Positions 8,254 through 16,680 are shown, counted from the stretch's first letter. The stretch is DNA of 64,000 nucleotides from Verrucomicrobium sp. GAS474 (GCF_900105685.1 NZ_LT629781.1:1364001-1428000), one strand, 5' to 3'. Numbers and translations: made by a program. Notes: a model not told the origin generated them from the sequence alone.

Positions 8254-8736
8254 CTAAGCCCGGCCTGGCGTTCCCAGCGTCTCGCGGCTCTTGTCGTCGG
8301 GGCAGGCGGCGATGCGGCGGTCGCGGGCCTTGCGGCATTTCTTGCAAATCGTGATCTCGACCGGCACCTCATCGTGGAGGCGGCGGCAAGCGAGGCGGCC
8401 TTTCGACTTCGCGGCGGCTTTCAGCGTCGACGGAGTAAAGGAGGCGGCGACGAGGATGCCCTTCGCCTCGAAGCCCTGCCGGGTCTTTTCCTTTACGTAG
8501 CGCTCCAGCTGGCGGAGGGCGGGGAGGCCCGCCGCGTTCCGCTTGATCTCGACGACGGTCGCCTGCTTTCCCTCGTAGAAGGCGAGGTCGCTGCGGGAGT
8601 TCTTGCCCAGGACTTCCTGCCGTTCGGGCCGGGATAGGCCGGGAGAGACGAGGTAGGGATAGGCGAAGAGGACGTCCTCGATTGTCCGTTCGAGCAGGCG
8701 ACGGCGAAAGGAGCCTGCGCTAACGAGGGCCGACAT
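8254..8736 (-). CDS. NucS/DUF91-like PD-(D/E)XK nuclease-fold protein
   Basis: The 160-residue protein resembles the C-terminal nuclease domain of NucS/EndoMS-type proteins. It has E20 in RTIEDVLFAYP, then RQEVLGKNSRSDLAFYEGK with D50, VVEIKRN with E63 and K65, and RQLERYVKE with Q76. This is the E...D...ExK...Q order of PD-(D/E)XK enzymes. A GILVAASFTP strand follows, and the C-terminus has a CKKC pair (131/134) plus Cys145, possibly binding metal. The N-terminal DNA-binding domain of true NucS is missing. It overlaps the helical protein gene by 17 nt and is the last gene of a three-gene operon with a ParA-like ATPase. Nuclease activity is inferred, not shown. Confidence 0.7.
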   Translation of the reverse strand: MSALVSAGSFRRRLLERTIEDVLFAYPYLVSPGLSRPERQEVLGKNSRSDLAFYEGKQATVVEIKRNAAGLPALRQLERYVKEKTRQGFEAKGILVAASFTPSTLKAAAKSKGRLACRRLHDEVPVEITICKKCRKARDRRIAACPDDKSRETLGTPGRA

Positions 8737-9343
8737 TGCTGTGGGCGCGGCGGGCGTAGTGGACGATATGGTCGATCAGCCGTTCCTTCGAGGTCTTTGC
8801 TGTGATGGTGATGCCGTTGGCGGTGGCGAGCTTCTTGAGGTCGGTAAGCTTTTTCCACCGCTTTTCGAATTCGAGCTCGAGGTCGGTGTCGTCGAGGCCG
8901 CCCAGGCGGACGAATTCCTTCTGCAAGGCCTCCTTTTCCTTCGGAATCGAGGCGGGCGCGGCGGCCTTGAGGAAGAATTCCCGGAGGTAGGCGACGGCTT
9001 CCTCGCCCTTCTCCTTTTTGGCGATTTTCTCGAGGAAGATCGCCTTGGCCCGGGCCGGGGTTCCCTCGGGGAGCGGTTTGTCGAGGAGGTCGCGGAAGGC
9101 GATCTTCAGGCCGGGGCCTTTGAGGTGGTTCCTCGCCTGGGGCGATTTCAGGAGGTCGGTCAGCTCGCGGATGCCGGGGCCGTTGCCGTCGAAGAAGTCG
9201 TGGAGGACTTTCTCGAAGTTCGCGAGGGCGGTGTTGAGCTTCCGGGCCGAGGTCGCGAGGGGCTTGCCCTCGAGACGGTTCTGGTGTTCCCGAACGGTGA
9301 TGGCGAGGGCGGAGAGGCGTTCGGAGAGTTCGCTGTAGCTCAT
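8720..9343 (-). CDS. Helical protein with SAP-like C-terminus, unknown function
   Basis: I do not recognise this 207-residue protein. It is charged and almost entirely helical. The first 70 residues look like a helical bundle (SELSERLSALAITVREHQ onward). The last 45 residues, including LKKLATANGITITAKTSKERLIDHIV, resemble the helix-extended-loop-helix of SAP or Rho-N nucleic-acid-binding motifs. It is sandwiched between a ParA-like ATPase gene (10 nt gap upstream) and a NucS-like nuclease gene (17 nt overlap downstream). An adaptor that links ATPase, DNA and nuclease is a reasonable guess, but it rests on position and a weak motif. Confidence 0.65.
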   Translation of the reverse strand: MSYSELSERLSALAITVREHQNRLEGKPLATSARKLNTALANFEKVLHDFFDGNGPGIRELTDLLKSPQARNHLKGPGLKIAFRDLLDKPLPEGTPARAKAIFLEKIAKKEKGEEAVAYLREFFLKAAAPASIPKEKEALQKEFVRLGGLDDTDLELEFEKRWKKLTDLKKLATANGITITAKTSKERLIDHIVHYARRAHSNVGPR

Positions 9344-9353
9344 GGGGTGTCGG

Positions 9354-10253
9354 TCAAAGGTTCTCGAAGTGGTTCAGGAAGTTGACGGCGAGATCGGCGT
9401 AATCCTGGGAGCCGATGGAGGAGGGGGCGTGGAGGACGACGGGAAGGTGTTCGCTGGTCGATTCGGCGACCTTCACGTCGTGCCGGATGTAGGGTTCGAG
9501 GATGACGGTTTTCCGATGGATCTGATCGGAAGCGCGGAGGGCGATGGCCATCTGCTCCAGCTCATTGACGGCGTGCTTGAAGACATCCCCGATCTTTCGG
9601 TAGTGGCTGACGATGAGGGCGGCGATCTTCGGCCGCTTCCGGCCCTGCAGGTGGCCGCTGACGCTCTCGTAGAATTTCTCCACCTCGTCGGCGAGGATGC
9701 CGAAGCCGGAGAGGGAGAGGTAGTCCGGCACGTAGGGGACGACGCAGTAGTCGGCGGCGAAGAGGGCGTTCTTCGTGATCGAGTAGAGGTTCGGCGCGCA
9801 GTCGAGGAAGATATAATCGTAGTCGTTCTGGTAGGGCCGGAGGGTCTGGTGGAGGTATTTGAAGTAGGGGGCGGTCCGGTTCTGGTGGAGGCGGTCCTCC
9901 AGCCGGAGGAGCTCGACGGAACCGGGGAGGAGATCGAGATGGGAGAGCATCGAGAAGCCGCCGTCCTTCGAGTAGGGGACGCCGCGCAGGACTGCCTTCT
10001 CGAAATCGAAGTGATGGGTGCCGACGATGTGGTCGTCGAAGATCTGGTAGGCGGAGCGGGTGAGGTCGCTCACGTGCTCGCGCCAGACCTCGGGATCGAG
10101 GAGCCAGAGGCTCGAGTTGCACTGGGGGTCGAGGTCGACGATGAGGACTTTTTTCCCGTGGTATTTCGCGATCGTCGCACCGAGGTTGACGACGGTGGCG
10201 GTCTTCCCCACGCCGCCCTTGAAATTGATGAAGGCGATGGTCTTCGCGCGCAT
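9354..10253 (-). CDS. ParA/Soj-family ATPase
   Basis: The 299-residue protein has the deviant Walker A motif KGGVGKTAT (residues 12-20) after IAFINF. It also has VLIVDLDPQCNSS (Walker A' Asp at about 40-42) and the Walker B-like DYIFLDCAPNLYSITKNAL. ParA proteins form ATP-dependent dimers on DNA and position plasmids, chromosomes or protein complexes. No ParB gene or centromere-like repeat is nearby. Instead the operon continues with a helical protein and a nuclease-fold protein. I chose the ATG at 10253 so that the protein begins MRAKTIAFINFKGG. The function is therefore probably not simple chromosome segregation. Confidence 0.88.
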   Translation of the reverse strand: MRAKTIAFINFKGGVGKTATVVNLGATIAKYHGKKVLIVDLDPQCNSSLWLLDPEVWREHVSDLTRSAYQIFDDHIVGTHHFDFEKAVLRGVPYSKDGGFSMLSHLDLLPGSVELLRLEDRLHQNRTAPYFKYLHQTLRPYQNDYDYIFLDCAPNLYSITKNALFAADYCVVPYVPDYLSLSGFGILADEVEKFYESVSGHLQGRKRPKIAALIVSHYRKIGDVFKHAVNELEQMAIALRASDQIHRKTVILEPYIRHDVKVAESTSEHLPVVLHAPSSIGSQDYADLAVNFLNHFENL

Positions 10254-10303
10254 GGTGCGGCGAGCGTAGCCCAAAAGGGGGGTGGTGTCGATTGCCTAGA
10301 TGG

Positions 10304-10870
10304 TTAGCGCGGGGCCGTCGCGTCGATCCTTCGGGATGACGGGCCGCTGAGGGCTTCCTGAATAGGGCTGGAGAGCTTCAGTATCTCTTTTTGAGAGGCT
10401 TTCCATCCGAAACGGAAAAAGAGGGTGCCTATCAGGCACATGAAGACTCCCATAAGAGGAGGCACAATGACTTGAGATGTGGGAGCCAAGTCTCGATGCA
10501 TTTTGCTGGCTACCAAGACGGCTAGCAGCGTCCAGAGTGCCGCGAAGCTCAACCAGAGTGTGCCGAAGAGACGGATCAAAAGGAAGGTTGTGAAGCGGCC
10601 CTTTAAAAAGACGCCCGTTTCGTCTTTTTCGAAACGACCCACGAAAATCGTGATGCTATTGTCGGGAAAAGGAGGAATGCGTCGACGAAGTCGAACCGTG
10701 CGAGGCTTTACCCAACCGATGATGCCTTCCTTGAAAAGCGAGGAAAGCCCCTCCGGCTTTACCCGGTCCTGAAGTCGGCGGACTGATTCATCTAACGAAT
10801 AGGCGCTTTGGAACGTGACGAAGCGATCGGAATAAGCCCATTCCAGAAAGGCGCGAATGAGAGGGTGCAT
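10304..10870 (-). CDS. Hypothetical two-helix membrane protein
   Basis: I do not recognise this 188-residue protein. The first 85 residues are soluble and basic. Two hydrophobic segments follow at about residues 93-118 (FLLIRLFGTLWLSFAALW) and 128-150 (VIVPPLMGVFMCLIGTLFF), with a short loop between them. A soluble tail completes the protein. Codon use is somewhat less GC-biased than in the neighbours. It lies between the histidinol-phosphatase and ParA genes on the same strand, but the roughly 50-bp downstream gap gives no clear link to the ParA operon. Confidence 0.55.
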   Translation of the reverse strand: MHPLIRAFLEWAYSDRFVTFQSAYSLDESVRRLQDRVKPEGLSSLFKEGIIGWVKPRTVRLRRRIPPFPDNSITIFVGRFEKDETGVFLKGRFTTFLLIRLFGTLWLSFAALWTLLAVLVASKMHRDLAPTSQVIVPPLMGVFMCLIGTLFFRFGWKASQKEILKLSSPIQEALSGPSSRRIDATAPR

Positions 10871-10891
10871 GCGCCTGATTGGCTAATTGCG

Positions 10892-11701
10892 CTAGATCGC
10901 CACGGCGATCCGTTTCCGTTTCTCGAACCGGACGACGCTCGTGTAGCCGACCTCCTTCACGAGGGTGAGGGCCTCGCCGAAGGCGTGGGCGATCTCGGAG
11001 GGCTTGTGGGAGTCGGAGTTGATGAGGACGGGGATGCCGCGCTCGAAGGCGAGTTCGAGGAATTGGCGGCTGGGGTAGATTTCCTTTACTTCCTTGCGGA
11101 GGCCGGCGGTGTTCAGCTCGATGGCGACGCCGCTGGCGGCGATGGCGTCGAGGGTCTCGACGTAGAAGCGGGAGAGGTCGCCCGCGGGGCGGTGGCCGAA
11201 TTTCTTCACGAGGTCGGGATGGGCGAGGAAGTCGAAGAGGCCGGAGCGGGCCATCTGGGCGTAGGCCTGGAAGTAGAGATCCCAGATCTCGTCGACGGGC
11301 CGCTCGGTGAAGCGCTTCAGGTGGACGGGGTTGTCGACGTCCCAGCCGGGGGCGATGTAGTGGACGGAGCCGATGAGGTAGTCCCAATCGGCGGCCTCGG
11401 CCTGGCGGCGGAGGTGGTCCTCGTAGCCGGGGATGAAGTCGCACTCGAGGCCGAGGCGGATCGGCAGGTCGGGGGTCGCCCGCCGGGCCTCGTCGATCAT
11501 CGAGAGGTAGAGGGGGAGCTGGTCGGGGGCCATGCGCCAGTCGTCGAACTGGGTCGGCATCGGGTTGTGGTCGGAGAAGCCGATCTCGGCGAGGCCGGCG
11601 GCGCGGGCGGCGGCGACGTACTCGAGGGGCATCCCTTCGGCATGGCCGCAGAGGGGGGTGTGGACGTGATAATCGGTAAGGAGGGGGAAGGTGGCGGCCA
11701 T
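10892..11701 (-). CDS. hisJ: Histidinol-phosphatase, PHP family (HisJ-like)
   Basis: The 269-residue PHP-domain phosphoesterase has DYHVHTPLCGHAEGM at the N-terminus (metal-binding HxH), then GFSDHNPMP, LGLECDFIPGYE, LIGSVHYI, DFLAHPDLVKKFG and ending VLINSDSHKPSEI. These are the metal-ligand motifs of the HisJ/HisK type. The reaction would be dephosphorylation of L-histidinol phosphate in histidine synthesis. No other his genes are adjacent. Some relatives act on other phosphate monoesters, so the substrate is probable rather than certain. Confidence 0.85.
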   Translation of the reverse strand: MAATFPLLTDYHVHTPLCGHAEGMPLEYVAAARAAGLAEIGFSDHNPMPTQFDDWRMAPDQLPLYLSMIDEARRATPDLPIRLGLECDFIPGYEDHLRRQAEAADWDYLIGSVHYIAPGWDVDNPVHLKRFTERPVDEIWDLYFQAYAQMARSGLFDFLAHPDLVKKFGHRPAGDLSRFYVETLDAIAASGVAIELNTAGLRKEVKEIYPSRQFLELAFERGIPVLINSDSHKPSEIAHAFGEALTLVKEVGYTSVVRFEKRKRIAVAI

Positions 11702-11782
11702 GACGGGATGACGTTAGCCCTCCCGGGGGAGCGCCTCAATCCTCAAACTCGCCTTGGGCCAGGGAAAGGGGTATGAGGAGGC

Positions 11783-13603
11783 ATGCGGCGCGTGATTTTG
11801 GCGGGATGCCTTCTGGGTGGATGGGGGCTGGGTGCCTTGGGAGCTTGGGGTGCCTCCTCCGCTCCCGACGACGGGGCGATGCTGCAGCGGCTGATCGCCG
11901 ACGCGGTGCTCAAGGGCTCCGCCAAGGTGACGATCCCGCCCGGCACCTATCACCTCCGCAGCCGCGCCGCCGACGCCGAGGCGTCGCTCTATTTCAAGGG
12001 GCTGAAGAACGTCGAGATCGTGATGACGGGGGCGACGTTCCTCTGCGGCGACCGAGTGACGGGATGGGCGCGGTTCGACGATTGCGACGGGGTGACGCTG
12101 CGGGGCGGAACGGTGCGGCATGATCCGACGCCCTCCTCGCAGGGCTCCGTCACGGCGATCGGCAAGGACCGGCTGACCGTCGATGTCCGCATCGCGGCGG
12201 GCTATCCCGCCGACCTGAGCGATGCGTCCTATTACTTCGCCTCGGGGAGCGGCTGGCTCGATCTCTTCGATCCGGCGACGCGGGAATGGAAGCGCGGGGC
12301 CGACGACCTCGACTTCGCCTCCTTCGAGCCGGTTTCCGAAGGGGTCTACCGCTTCACGTTGAAGGAGGCGCTCCGGGCCGGGTATCCGATCGCGGTCGGC
12401 GATCCCGTCGCGTGGCGGGGGAACATCGCGCCCGATCTCTTCCTCCAGAACGACCGGAAGATGCGGCTCGAGGGGATGACGTTCCAGAGCGCGTCGGGGT
12501 TCTGCGTCTCGGAATATGCCGGGGAGGGCGGGAATTTCTATCGCTACACCGTCGAGCGCGGCCCGGCCCCGACGGGGGCGACCGAGATCCCGCTCCTCGC
12601 CTCGAACGCCGACGCCTTCCACAGCAACAGCGTCCGCAAGGGGCCGACGCTGGAGGGGTGCGCCTTCTCCCACATGGACGACGACGGCGTCCCGATCCAC
12701 GGGGGACAGACGCTGGTCATGGGGGGCGGAGGGAGTTCGGTCGTCCTCGCGGTGCGGCAGGGGGATGCGGCCTTCGGCATCGCGGGGCGGCCCGGGGATG
12801 TCCTCCACTTCTACGATGAGGCGGGGGCCCTCGGAGCCGAGGGGACGATCGCCTCGGTGGGGAAGCTTTCCGGCTACACGCCCCGGCAGCCGATCCCGGC
12901 GCCGTTCTCCACCTTCCAGGACGCTGCCGACATCGTCTACCTGAACATCACCCTCACCGCGCCGCCCGCCCGCCCGCCCCGCCTCGGCTGGCTGGCGATC
13001 AACGGGAGCGCGGCGGGCGGCGGGTACGTGGTGCGGAAGTGCGCGATCCGGAACAACCGGGCGCGCGGCATGCTCCTCAACGCGCCCGACGGCCTCGTCG
13101 AGGAGTGCCTTGTCGAGGGGACGACGATGGCGGGGATCGCCCTCGCGCCCGAGATGGAGTCGTGGCCCCAGTCCGATTATTCCCGCAACGTGACGCTGCG
13201 GAACAACACGATCCGCGATGTCTGCGTCGCCGGGCAGAACGGCTGGTTCGAGGCGGGGGCGCTGACGATCGCGGAATGGAGGAAGGGCCGCTATGCGCCC
13301 CTCCCCGGAGGCCACCGGAACATCGCGGTCGAGGGGAACACGTTCGAGAACATCGACGGGCCGAACGTCGTCGTCGCCTCGGCGCAGGGGGTCGCGTTCC
13401 GGGGGAACCGCTTCGTCAATCCGATGCGCCATCCCTCCGACCGGGGGAAATATGTCGGCGTCCCCGAGAAGGCGCTCTACTGGATCACCGAGAGCGACGG
13501 GGTGACGGTGCAGGACAACGTGGTCTTGAATTCCGGCCCCTTCCTCGACGCGAAGGCCCTCGTGCAGGGGAGCCCCACGGGAAAATTCGAGGTGAAACCC
13601 TAG
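11783..13603 (+). CDS. Secreted right-handed beta-helix protein, possible glycoside hydrolase
   Basis: The 606-residue protein has a signal peptide (RRVILAGCLLGGWGLGALGAW, cleavage near residue 23) and a long parallel beta-helix. The helix is seen in repeats such as NVEIVMTGATF, GVTLRGGTV, VVRKCAIRNNRARGMLL, NVTLRNNTIRDV and IAVEGNTFENI. The segment HSNSVRKGPTLEGCAFSHM followed by DDDGVPIHG resembles the region around the active site of GH110 alpha-galactosidases and related pectate-lyase-fold enzymes. It probably acts on polysaccharide outside the cell or in the periplasm. A carbohydrate role is inferred from the fold; the exact family is unproven. Confidence 0.75.
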   Translation: MRRVILAGCLLGGWGLGALGAWGASSAPDDGAMLQRLIADAVLKGSAKVTIPPGTYHLRSRAADAEASLYFKGLKNVEIVMTGATFLCGDRVTGWARFDDCDGVTLRGGTVRHDPTPSSQGSVTAIGKDRLTVDVRIAAGYPADLSDASYYFASGSGWLDLFDPATREWKRGADDLDFASFEPVSEGVYRFTLKEALRAGYPIAVGDPVAWRGNIAPDLFLQNDRKMRLEGMTFQSASGFCVSEYAGEGGNFYRYTVERGPAPTGATEIPLLASNADAFHSNSVRKGPTLEGCAFSHMDDDGVPIHGGQTLVMGGGGSSVVLAVRQGDAAFGIAGRPGDVLHFYDEAGALGAEGTIASVGKLSGYTPRQPIPAPFSTFQDAADIVYLNITLTAPPARPPRLGWLAINGSAAGGGYVVRKCAIRNNRARGMLLNAPDGLVEECLVEGTTMAGIALAPEMESWPQSDYSRNVTLRNNTIRDVCVAGQNGWFEAGALTIAEWRKGRYAPLPGGHRNIAVEGNTFENIDGPNVVVASAQGVAFRGNRFVNPMRHPSDRGKYVGVPEKALYWITESDGVTVQDNVVLNSGPFLDAKALVQGSPTGKFEVKP

Positions 13604-13612
13604 AGTAGAAAC

Positions 13613-14083
13613 TCAGCTCCGCAGGGTCGCGATCAGGCGCTTCGGATTTCCGAGGAGGTCGAGGGCGTCGAGGATCGAGGTGGAGACGAGGTGGGCGGCG
13701 GCGACGGTCTCGGCGGCCCCGCCTTCCCGCTGGATCAGCGCGATGCCGATCCCGGCGGCGCGGAGCATCTTCTGGTCGTTCCGGCCGTTGCCGATGGCGA
13801 CGCAGTTCAGCCCGCCGTAGCCGATGAGGCGCTCCCACTTCGCCTCCTGCTGGTTTTCCAGGGGGAGGATGTCGAGCGTCACGGGGAGGCCCTCCAATTG
13901 CTGCGCGGCGAGGCCGAAGGTGTCGGCGGTGAGGACGCGGATCGAAAGGGTGGCGGAGAGGTCGCGGAGCGCCTCGGCGACGCCGTCGATCAGGACGCCG
14001 TCGACGGCGAGGGTGCCGTTGTAATCGAGGACGAGGTGGTCGAGCGCGAGGCGGCGGAAGCCGGGGATGTCGAGGCGGATCAT
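13613..14083 (-). CDS. HAD-family phosphatase resembling soluble P-type ATPase domains (COG4087-like)
   Basis: The 156-residue protein is a minimal HAD hydrolase. It has the nucleophile motif HLVLDYNGTLAVDG, a Thr motif in RVLTADTFG, and an acidic loop in CVAIGNGRNDQKMLRAAGIG. The layout and length match the archaeal/bacterial 'soluble P-type ATPase-like' phosphatases, which lack a large cap domain. The substrate is unknown. It overlaps trmB by 4 nt (ATGA) and ends an overlapping chain of five genes. The ATG at 14083 gives the sensible start MIRLDIPGFRRLALDHL. Confidence 0.8.
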   Translation of the reverse strand: MIRLDIPGFRRLALDHLVLDYNGTLAVDGVLIDGVAEALRDLSATLSIRVLTADTFGLAAQQLEGLPVTLDILPLENQQEAKWERLIGYGGLNCVAIGNGRNDQKMLRAAGIGIALIQREGGAAETVAAAHLVSTSILDALDLLGNPKRLIATLRS

Positions 14084-14772
14084 GAGGGAGGGAGGGGGGC
14101 TTCCCCGGCGATCTGGGCCGAGGCCGACGAGGCGAGGCGGCGCTCGTAGAGGTGGGCGTGGATCGGCTTCCCCTCGGCGCGGAACATCGCCTCGAAGTCG
14201 GTGTGGGGATAGCGGGTGTTCTGCTCGGCGGCGTTCGGCAGGGGGCCGAGGAGGGAGGTGCTCGCGAAGACCTCGGCGGCCCATTCGCTGTAGCCGGGGT
14301 GATCGGTGACGAAGCGGAAGAGGCCCCCGGCGGGGAGGGCGCGGGCGGCGATCTCGAGGAAATCGGTCTGGAGGATGCGGTTCTTCCAGTGGCGGCGTTT
14401 CGGCCACGGGTCGGGGAAGAGGATGTGGATCTCCTCGACGCTGGCGAAGGGGCACATCCGCTCCATGACGTAGCGGGTCTCCAGGCGGAGGACGCGGAGG
14501 TTCGTCACGTTCTGGCGGGCGGCGCGGCGGGCGATCTTTCGCGCGCGGCCGAGGAGGCGCTCCACGGCGAGGACGTTGAGGTCGGGCCGGGCCTGGGCGT
14601 AGGCGAGGGCGAAGCCGCCGTCCCCGGCGCCGAGGTCGAGCGCGACGGGGTGGTCGTTGCCGAAGAGTTCCTTCCAGTCGAAGGGACGGAGGATGTCGGG
14701 CTTCAGGAGCCCGGCGTCGGGATCGGCCTTGGCCGGTTTCGGAAGGGGAGGCTCGGACGTTTCGGAGCTCAT
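14080..14772 (-). CDS. trmB: tRNA (guanine-N7-)-methyltransferase
   Basis: The 230-residue protein has the TrmB pattern. It contains ALDLGAGDGGFALAYAQARPDLNVLAVE as the SAM site, ILFPDPWPKRRHWKNRILQ, the TrmB-specific signature for tRNA binding and catalysis, and a C-terminal TDFEAMF segment. It methylates G46 in the tRNA variable loop. It overlaps its neighbours on both sides by 4 nt, so translation with the 2-phosphosulfolactate-phosphatase-like gene and the HAD gene is probably coupled. Confidence 0.92.
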   Translation of the reverse strand: MSSETSEPPLPKPAKADPDAGLLKPDILRPFDWKELFGNDHPVALDLGAGDGGFALAYAQARPDLNVLAVERLLGRARKIARRAARQNVTNLRVLRLETRYVMERMCPFASVEEIHILFPDPWPKRRHWKNRILQTDFLEIAARALPAGGLFRFVTDHPGYSEWAAEVFASTSLLGPLPNAAEQNTRYPHTDFEAMFRAEGKPIHAHLYERRLASSASAQIAGEAPLPPS

Positions 14773-15521
14773 GAGGGGGGCGTGATTTCGACGGCGGTCA
14801 CAGTGCCGTCGCCGGTCCCAACTTCGCCGATCCGCCCTTCCGGTACAATCGGAAAATGGTCCCGCCGCGCGGTGAAGGCGATGTCTTCCTCCAGCCCGAT
14901 CCGGACGAGGTTCCGCCCGTTGGCGGTGCGGCGGAGGAGGGCGGCGGAAACGCCCCAGGCGCGGAACGGTGCGGCGGCGGGATGGCTCTCGAACGCGGGA
15001 TCGAGGCTGAGGAGGGCGAGGAGCGCGGCGGCGACGAGGCCGTCCTCGAGGGCGTAGCCCTCGCCCGTTCCGGCGCAGAGGAGGGCCAGCGGAAGCTCGG
15101 GATGGCCCGCGATCTGGTCGGCGACGGCGGCGAGGTTGAGGAGGGAGAGGGGATGGATGGCGGCCGCGCCCCGGCAGGCGAGGAGGGCCAGGGTCCCGTT
15201 CGTGGTGGTGAGGAGGATGTCGCGGCCGGTGACCCGCTCCACGGTGAAGGCGCGGGGGGAGTTCCCGAGATCGAAGCCCTCCGGCGGGAGGCCGCCCCGC
15301 TCCCCGGCGAGGAGGGCGTCGGGAAGGCTTGCCTTGATTTGCCGGGCCTCCTCGAGGGAGGCGACGGCGAGGACGCGGCGCGCGCCGTGGGCGAGGGCGG
15401 TGACGATGGTCGAGGTGGCGCGGAGCTGGTCGATGACGATGCAGCGGCGGCCCCGGGCGGCCCCGCTCCGGGCGAAGGCGGCGATCTGGCCCGGGGTGTG
15501 GAGGAGGAGCGGGGGCGTCAT
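14769..15521 (-). CDS. 2-phosphosulfolactate phosphatase family protein (ComB-like)
   Basis: The 250-residue protein matches the ComB family. It has CIVIDQLRATSTIVTALAHGA near the N-terminus, LLAGERGGLPPEGFDLGNSP, and LLTTTNGTLAL, then a C-terminal DGLVAAALLALL region. ComB dephosphorylates 2-phosphosulfolactate in coenzyme M synthesis, but bacterial homologues are common outside that pathway, often with unknown substrates. No other coenzyme M or sulfolactate genes are nearby. I chose the ATG at 15521 (MTPPLLLHTPGQIAAF). It overlaps trmB and the membrane protein gene by 4 nt each. Confidence 0.85.
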   Translation of the reverse strand: MTPPLLLHTPGQIAAFARSGAARGRRCIVIDQLRATSTIVTALAHGARRVLAVASLEEARQIKASLPDALLAGERGGLPPEGFDLGNSPRAFTVERVTGRDILLTTTNGTLALLACRGAAAIHPLSLLNLAAVADQIAGHPELPLALLCAGTGEGYALEDGLVAAALLALLSLDPAFESHPAAAPFRAWGVSAALLRRTANGRNLVRIGLEEDIAFTARRDHFPIVPEGRIGEVGTGDGTVTAVEITPPS

Positions 15522-15964
15522 CCGTCGTGGGTCCCGAAGATGAGGTCGGTGATCTTTCCGGCGAGCCAGTGGGCGAAGCGGAATCCCGCCGCGCCGCAGA
15601 AGAAGCCGAGGCAGGCGAGGAAGAGGATGAGCCGCAGCAGGATGCCGTACGGGAAGAGGGAGGTGACCGTCCCGTCCTCGGGCGCGGGGGCGAGGGCGAA
15701 GCGGAAGAGGGAGGGGGAAAGGCCGATCATCCCGACGATGGAGAGGAGGATCAGGAAGGTGTTGACCGGGCCGGGCGGGAGCCGCCACTTGTCGGCGACG
15801 TGGCCGAGGCCCTTTCCCTGCGGCATCGGGAGGAGGGCCTCGAGATCGAGGGGAGGCGGATGGGGCGGGGCTGCCGCCTCCGCCTTTGTTTCCGCCTCCG
15901 GCTGGGATGCCGCAGCCGGGGCGGGAGCGGGGGTGGGCGACGGAGGCGGCAGCTCGTCGGGCAT
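15518..15964 (-). CDS. Hypothetical proline-rich membrane protein
   Basis: This 148-residue protein starts with a Pro/Ala-rich tail of about 50 residues (PPPSPTPAPAPAAASQPEAE). Two hydrophobic helices follow at about 68-90 (NTFLILLSIVGMIGLSPSLF) and 105-130 (GILLRLILFLACLGFFCGAAG), and the end is short and charged. It looks like a small inner-membrane protein with a flexible cytoplasmic arm. Start and stop interlock with queE (TGATG) and with the ComB-like gene (ATGA). I can name no function. Confidence 0.65.
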   Translation of the reverse strand: MPDELPPPSPTPAPAPAAASQPEAETKAEAAAPPHPPPLDLEALLPMPQGKGLGHVADKWRLPPGPVNTFLILLSIVGMIGLSPSLFRFALAPAPEDGTVTSLFPYGILLRLILFLACLGFFCGAAGFRFAHWLAGKITDLIFGTHDG

Positions 15965-16680
15965 CAGACTCCCCGGGCGGTCGGCTCCCAGATCAGCTTG
16001 TGGAGCTGGACCTGGAGTCGGATTTTCTCGGCGACGGCGGAGGGGAAGGGCGCGGCGAGGAGGGTGTCGGCGAGGAAGCGGAGGTCGATCTTCCCGAAGA
16101 CGGGGGAGAAGAGGATCGCCGCGACGCGCTGCGGCCAGCCGTCGCCGCCGTTTTCCTTCAGCCCGTCGCGGATCTGCGCCAGCGCCCAGAGGCAATCCTC
16201 CTCGGTCCCGGCGACGAACTTGACCTCGTCCCGCGCGGTGAGGAGGGGGCGGTTGGCGGCGAGATTTCGGCCGCTCTCGCCGCTCGACGGGCATTTCAGG
16301 TCCATGATCCGGTGGACGCGGAAATCGACGGGGCCGATGTCGTGCGCGCCGCTTGTCTCGAGGAGGACGGTCTTCCCGGCGTCGCAGAGGGCGGTCATCA
16401 GCGGATGGACGTTCTTCTGCAGCAGGGGCTCGCCGCCGGTCACCTCGACGAGCTGGCAGGGATGGGCCAGCGCCTCGGCGAGGAGGTCGGCGACGGGGCG
16501 CTTGTTCCCCTCGTAGAAGGCGTACTCGGTATCGCAGTAGGTGCAGCGGAGGTCGCAGGCGGTGAGGCGGATGAAGAGGCAGGGCCGCCCCGCGAAGGTG
16601 CTCTCCCCCTGGATGCTGTGGAAGACCTCGTTGATCGTGAGGTTCAGGCCGGAGAGGTCGGGGAGGGCGTCGGAAGACAT
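15964..16680 (-). CDS. queE: 7-carboxy-7-deazaguanine synthase (radical SAM)
   Basis: The 238-residue radical-SAM enzyme has INEVFHSIQGESTFAGRPC near the N-terminus. The iron-sulfur motif is CDLRCTYC (C-x3-C-x2-C), followed by DTEYAF and VEVTGGEPLLQ. It converts CPH4 to 7-carboxy-7-deazaguanine, the ring-contraction step of queuosine synthesis. The substrate arm around the Cys motif and the length are normal for QueE. Other queuosine genes are not in the window. It heads an overlapping chain with a membrane protein, a ComB-like protein, trmB and a HAD phosphatase. Confidence 0.92.
   Translation of the reverse strand: MSSDALPDLSGLNLTINEVFHSIQGESTFAGRPCLFIRLTACDLRCTYCDTEYAFYEGNKRPVADLLAEALAHPCQLVEVTGGEPLLQKNVHPLMTALCDAGKTVLLETSGAHDIGPVDFRVHRIMDLKCPSSGESGRNLAANRPLLTARDEVKFVAGTEEDCLWALAQIRDGLKENGGDGWPQRVAAILFSPVFGKIDLRFLADTLLAAPFPSAVAEKIRLQVQLHKLIWEPTARGV

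Noticed and set aside
9354-10253. Chromosome or plasmid partition locus (parAB)
   Set aside because: No ParB homologue or parS-like repeats are present, and the partners are a helical protein and a nuclease-fold protein.
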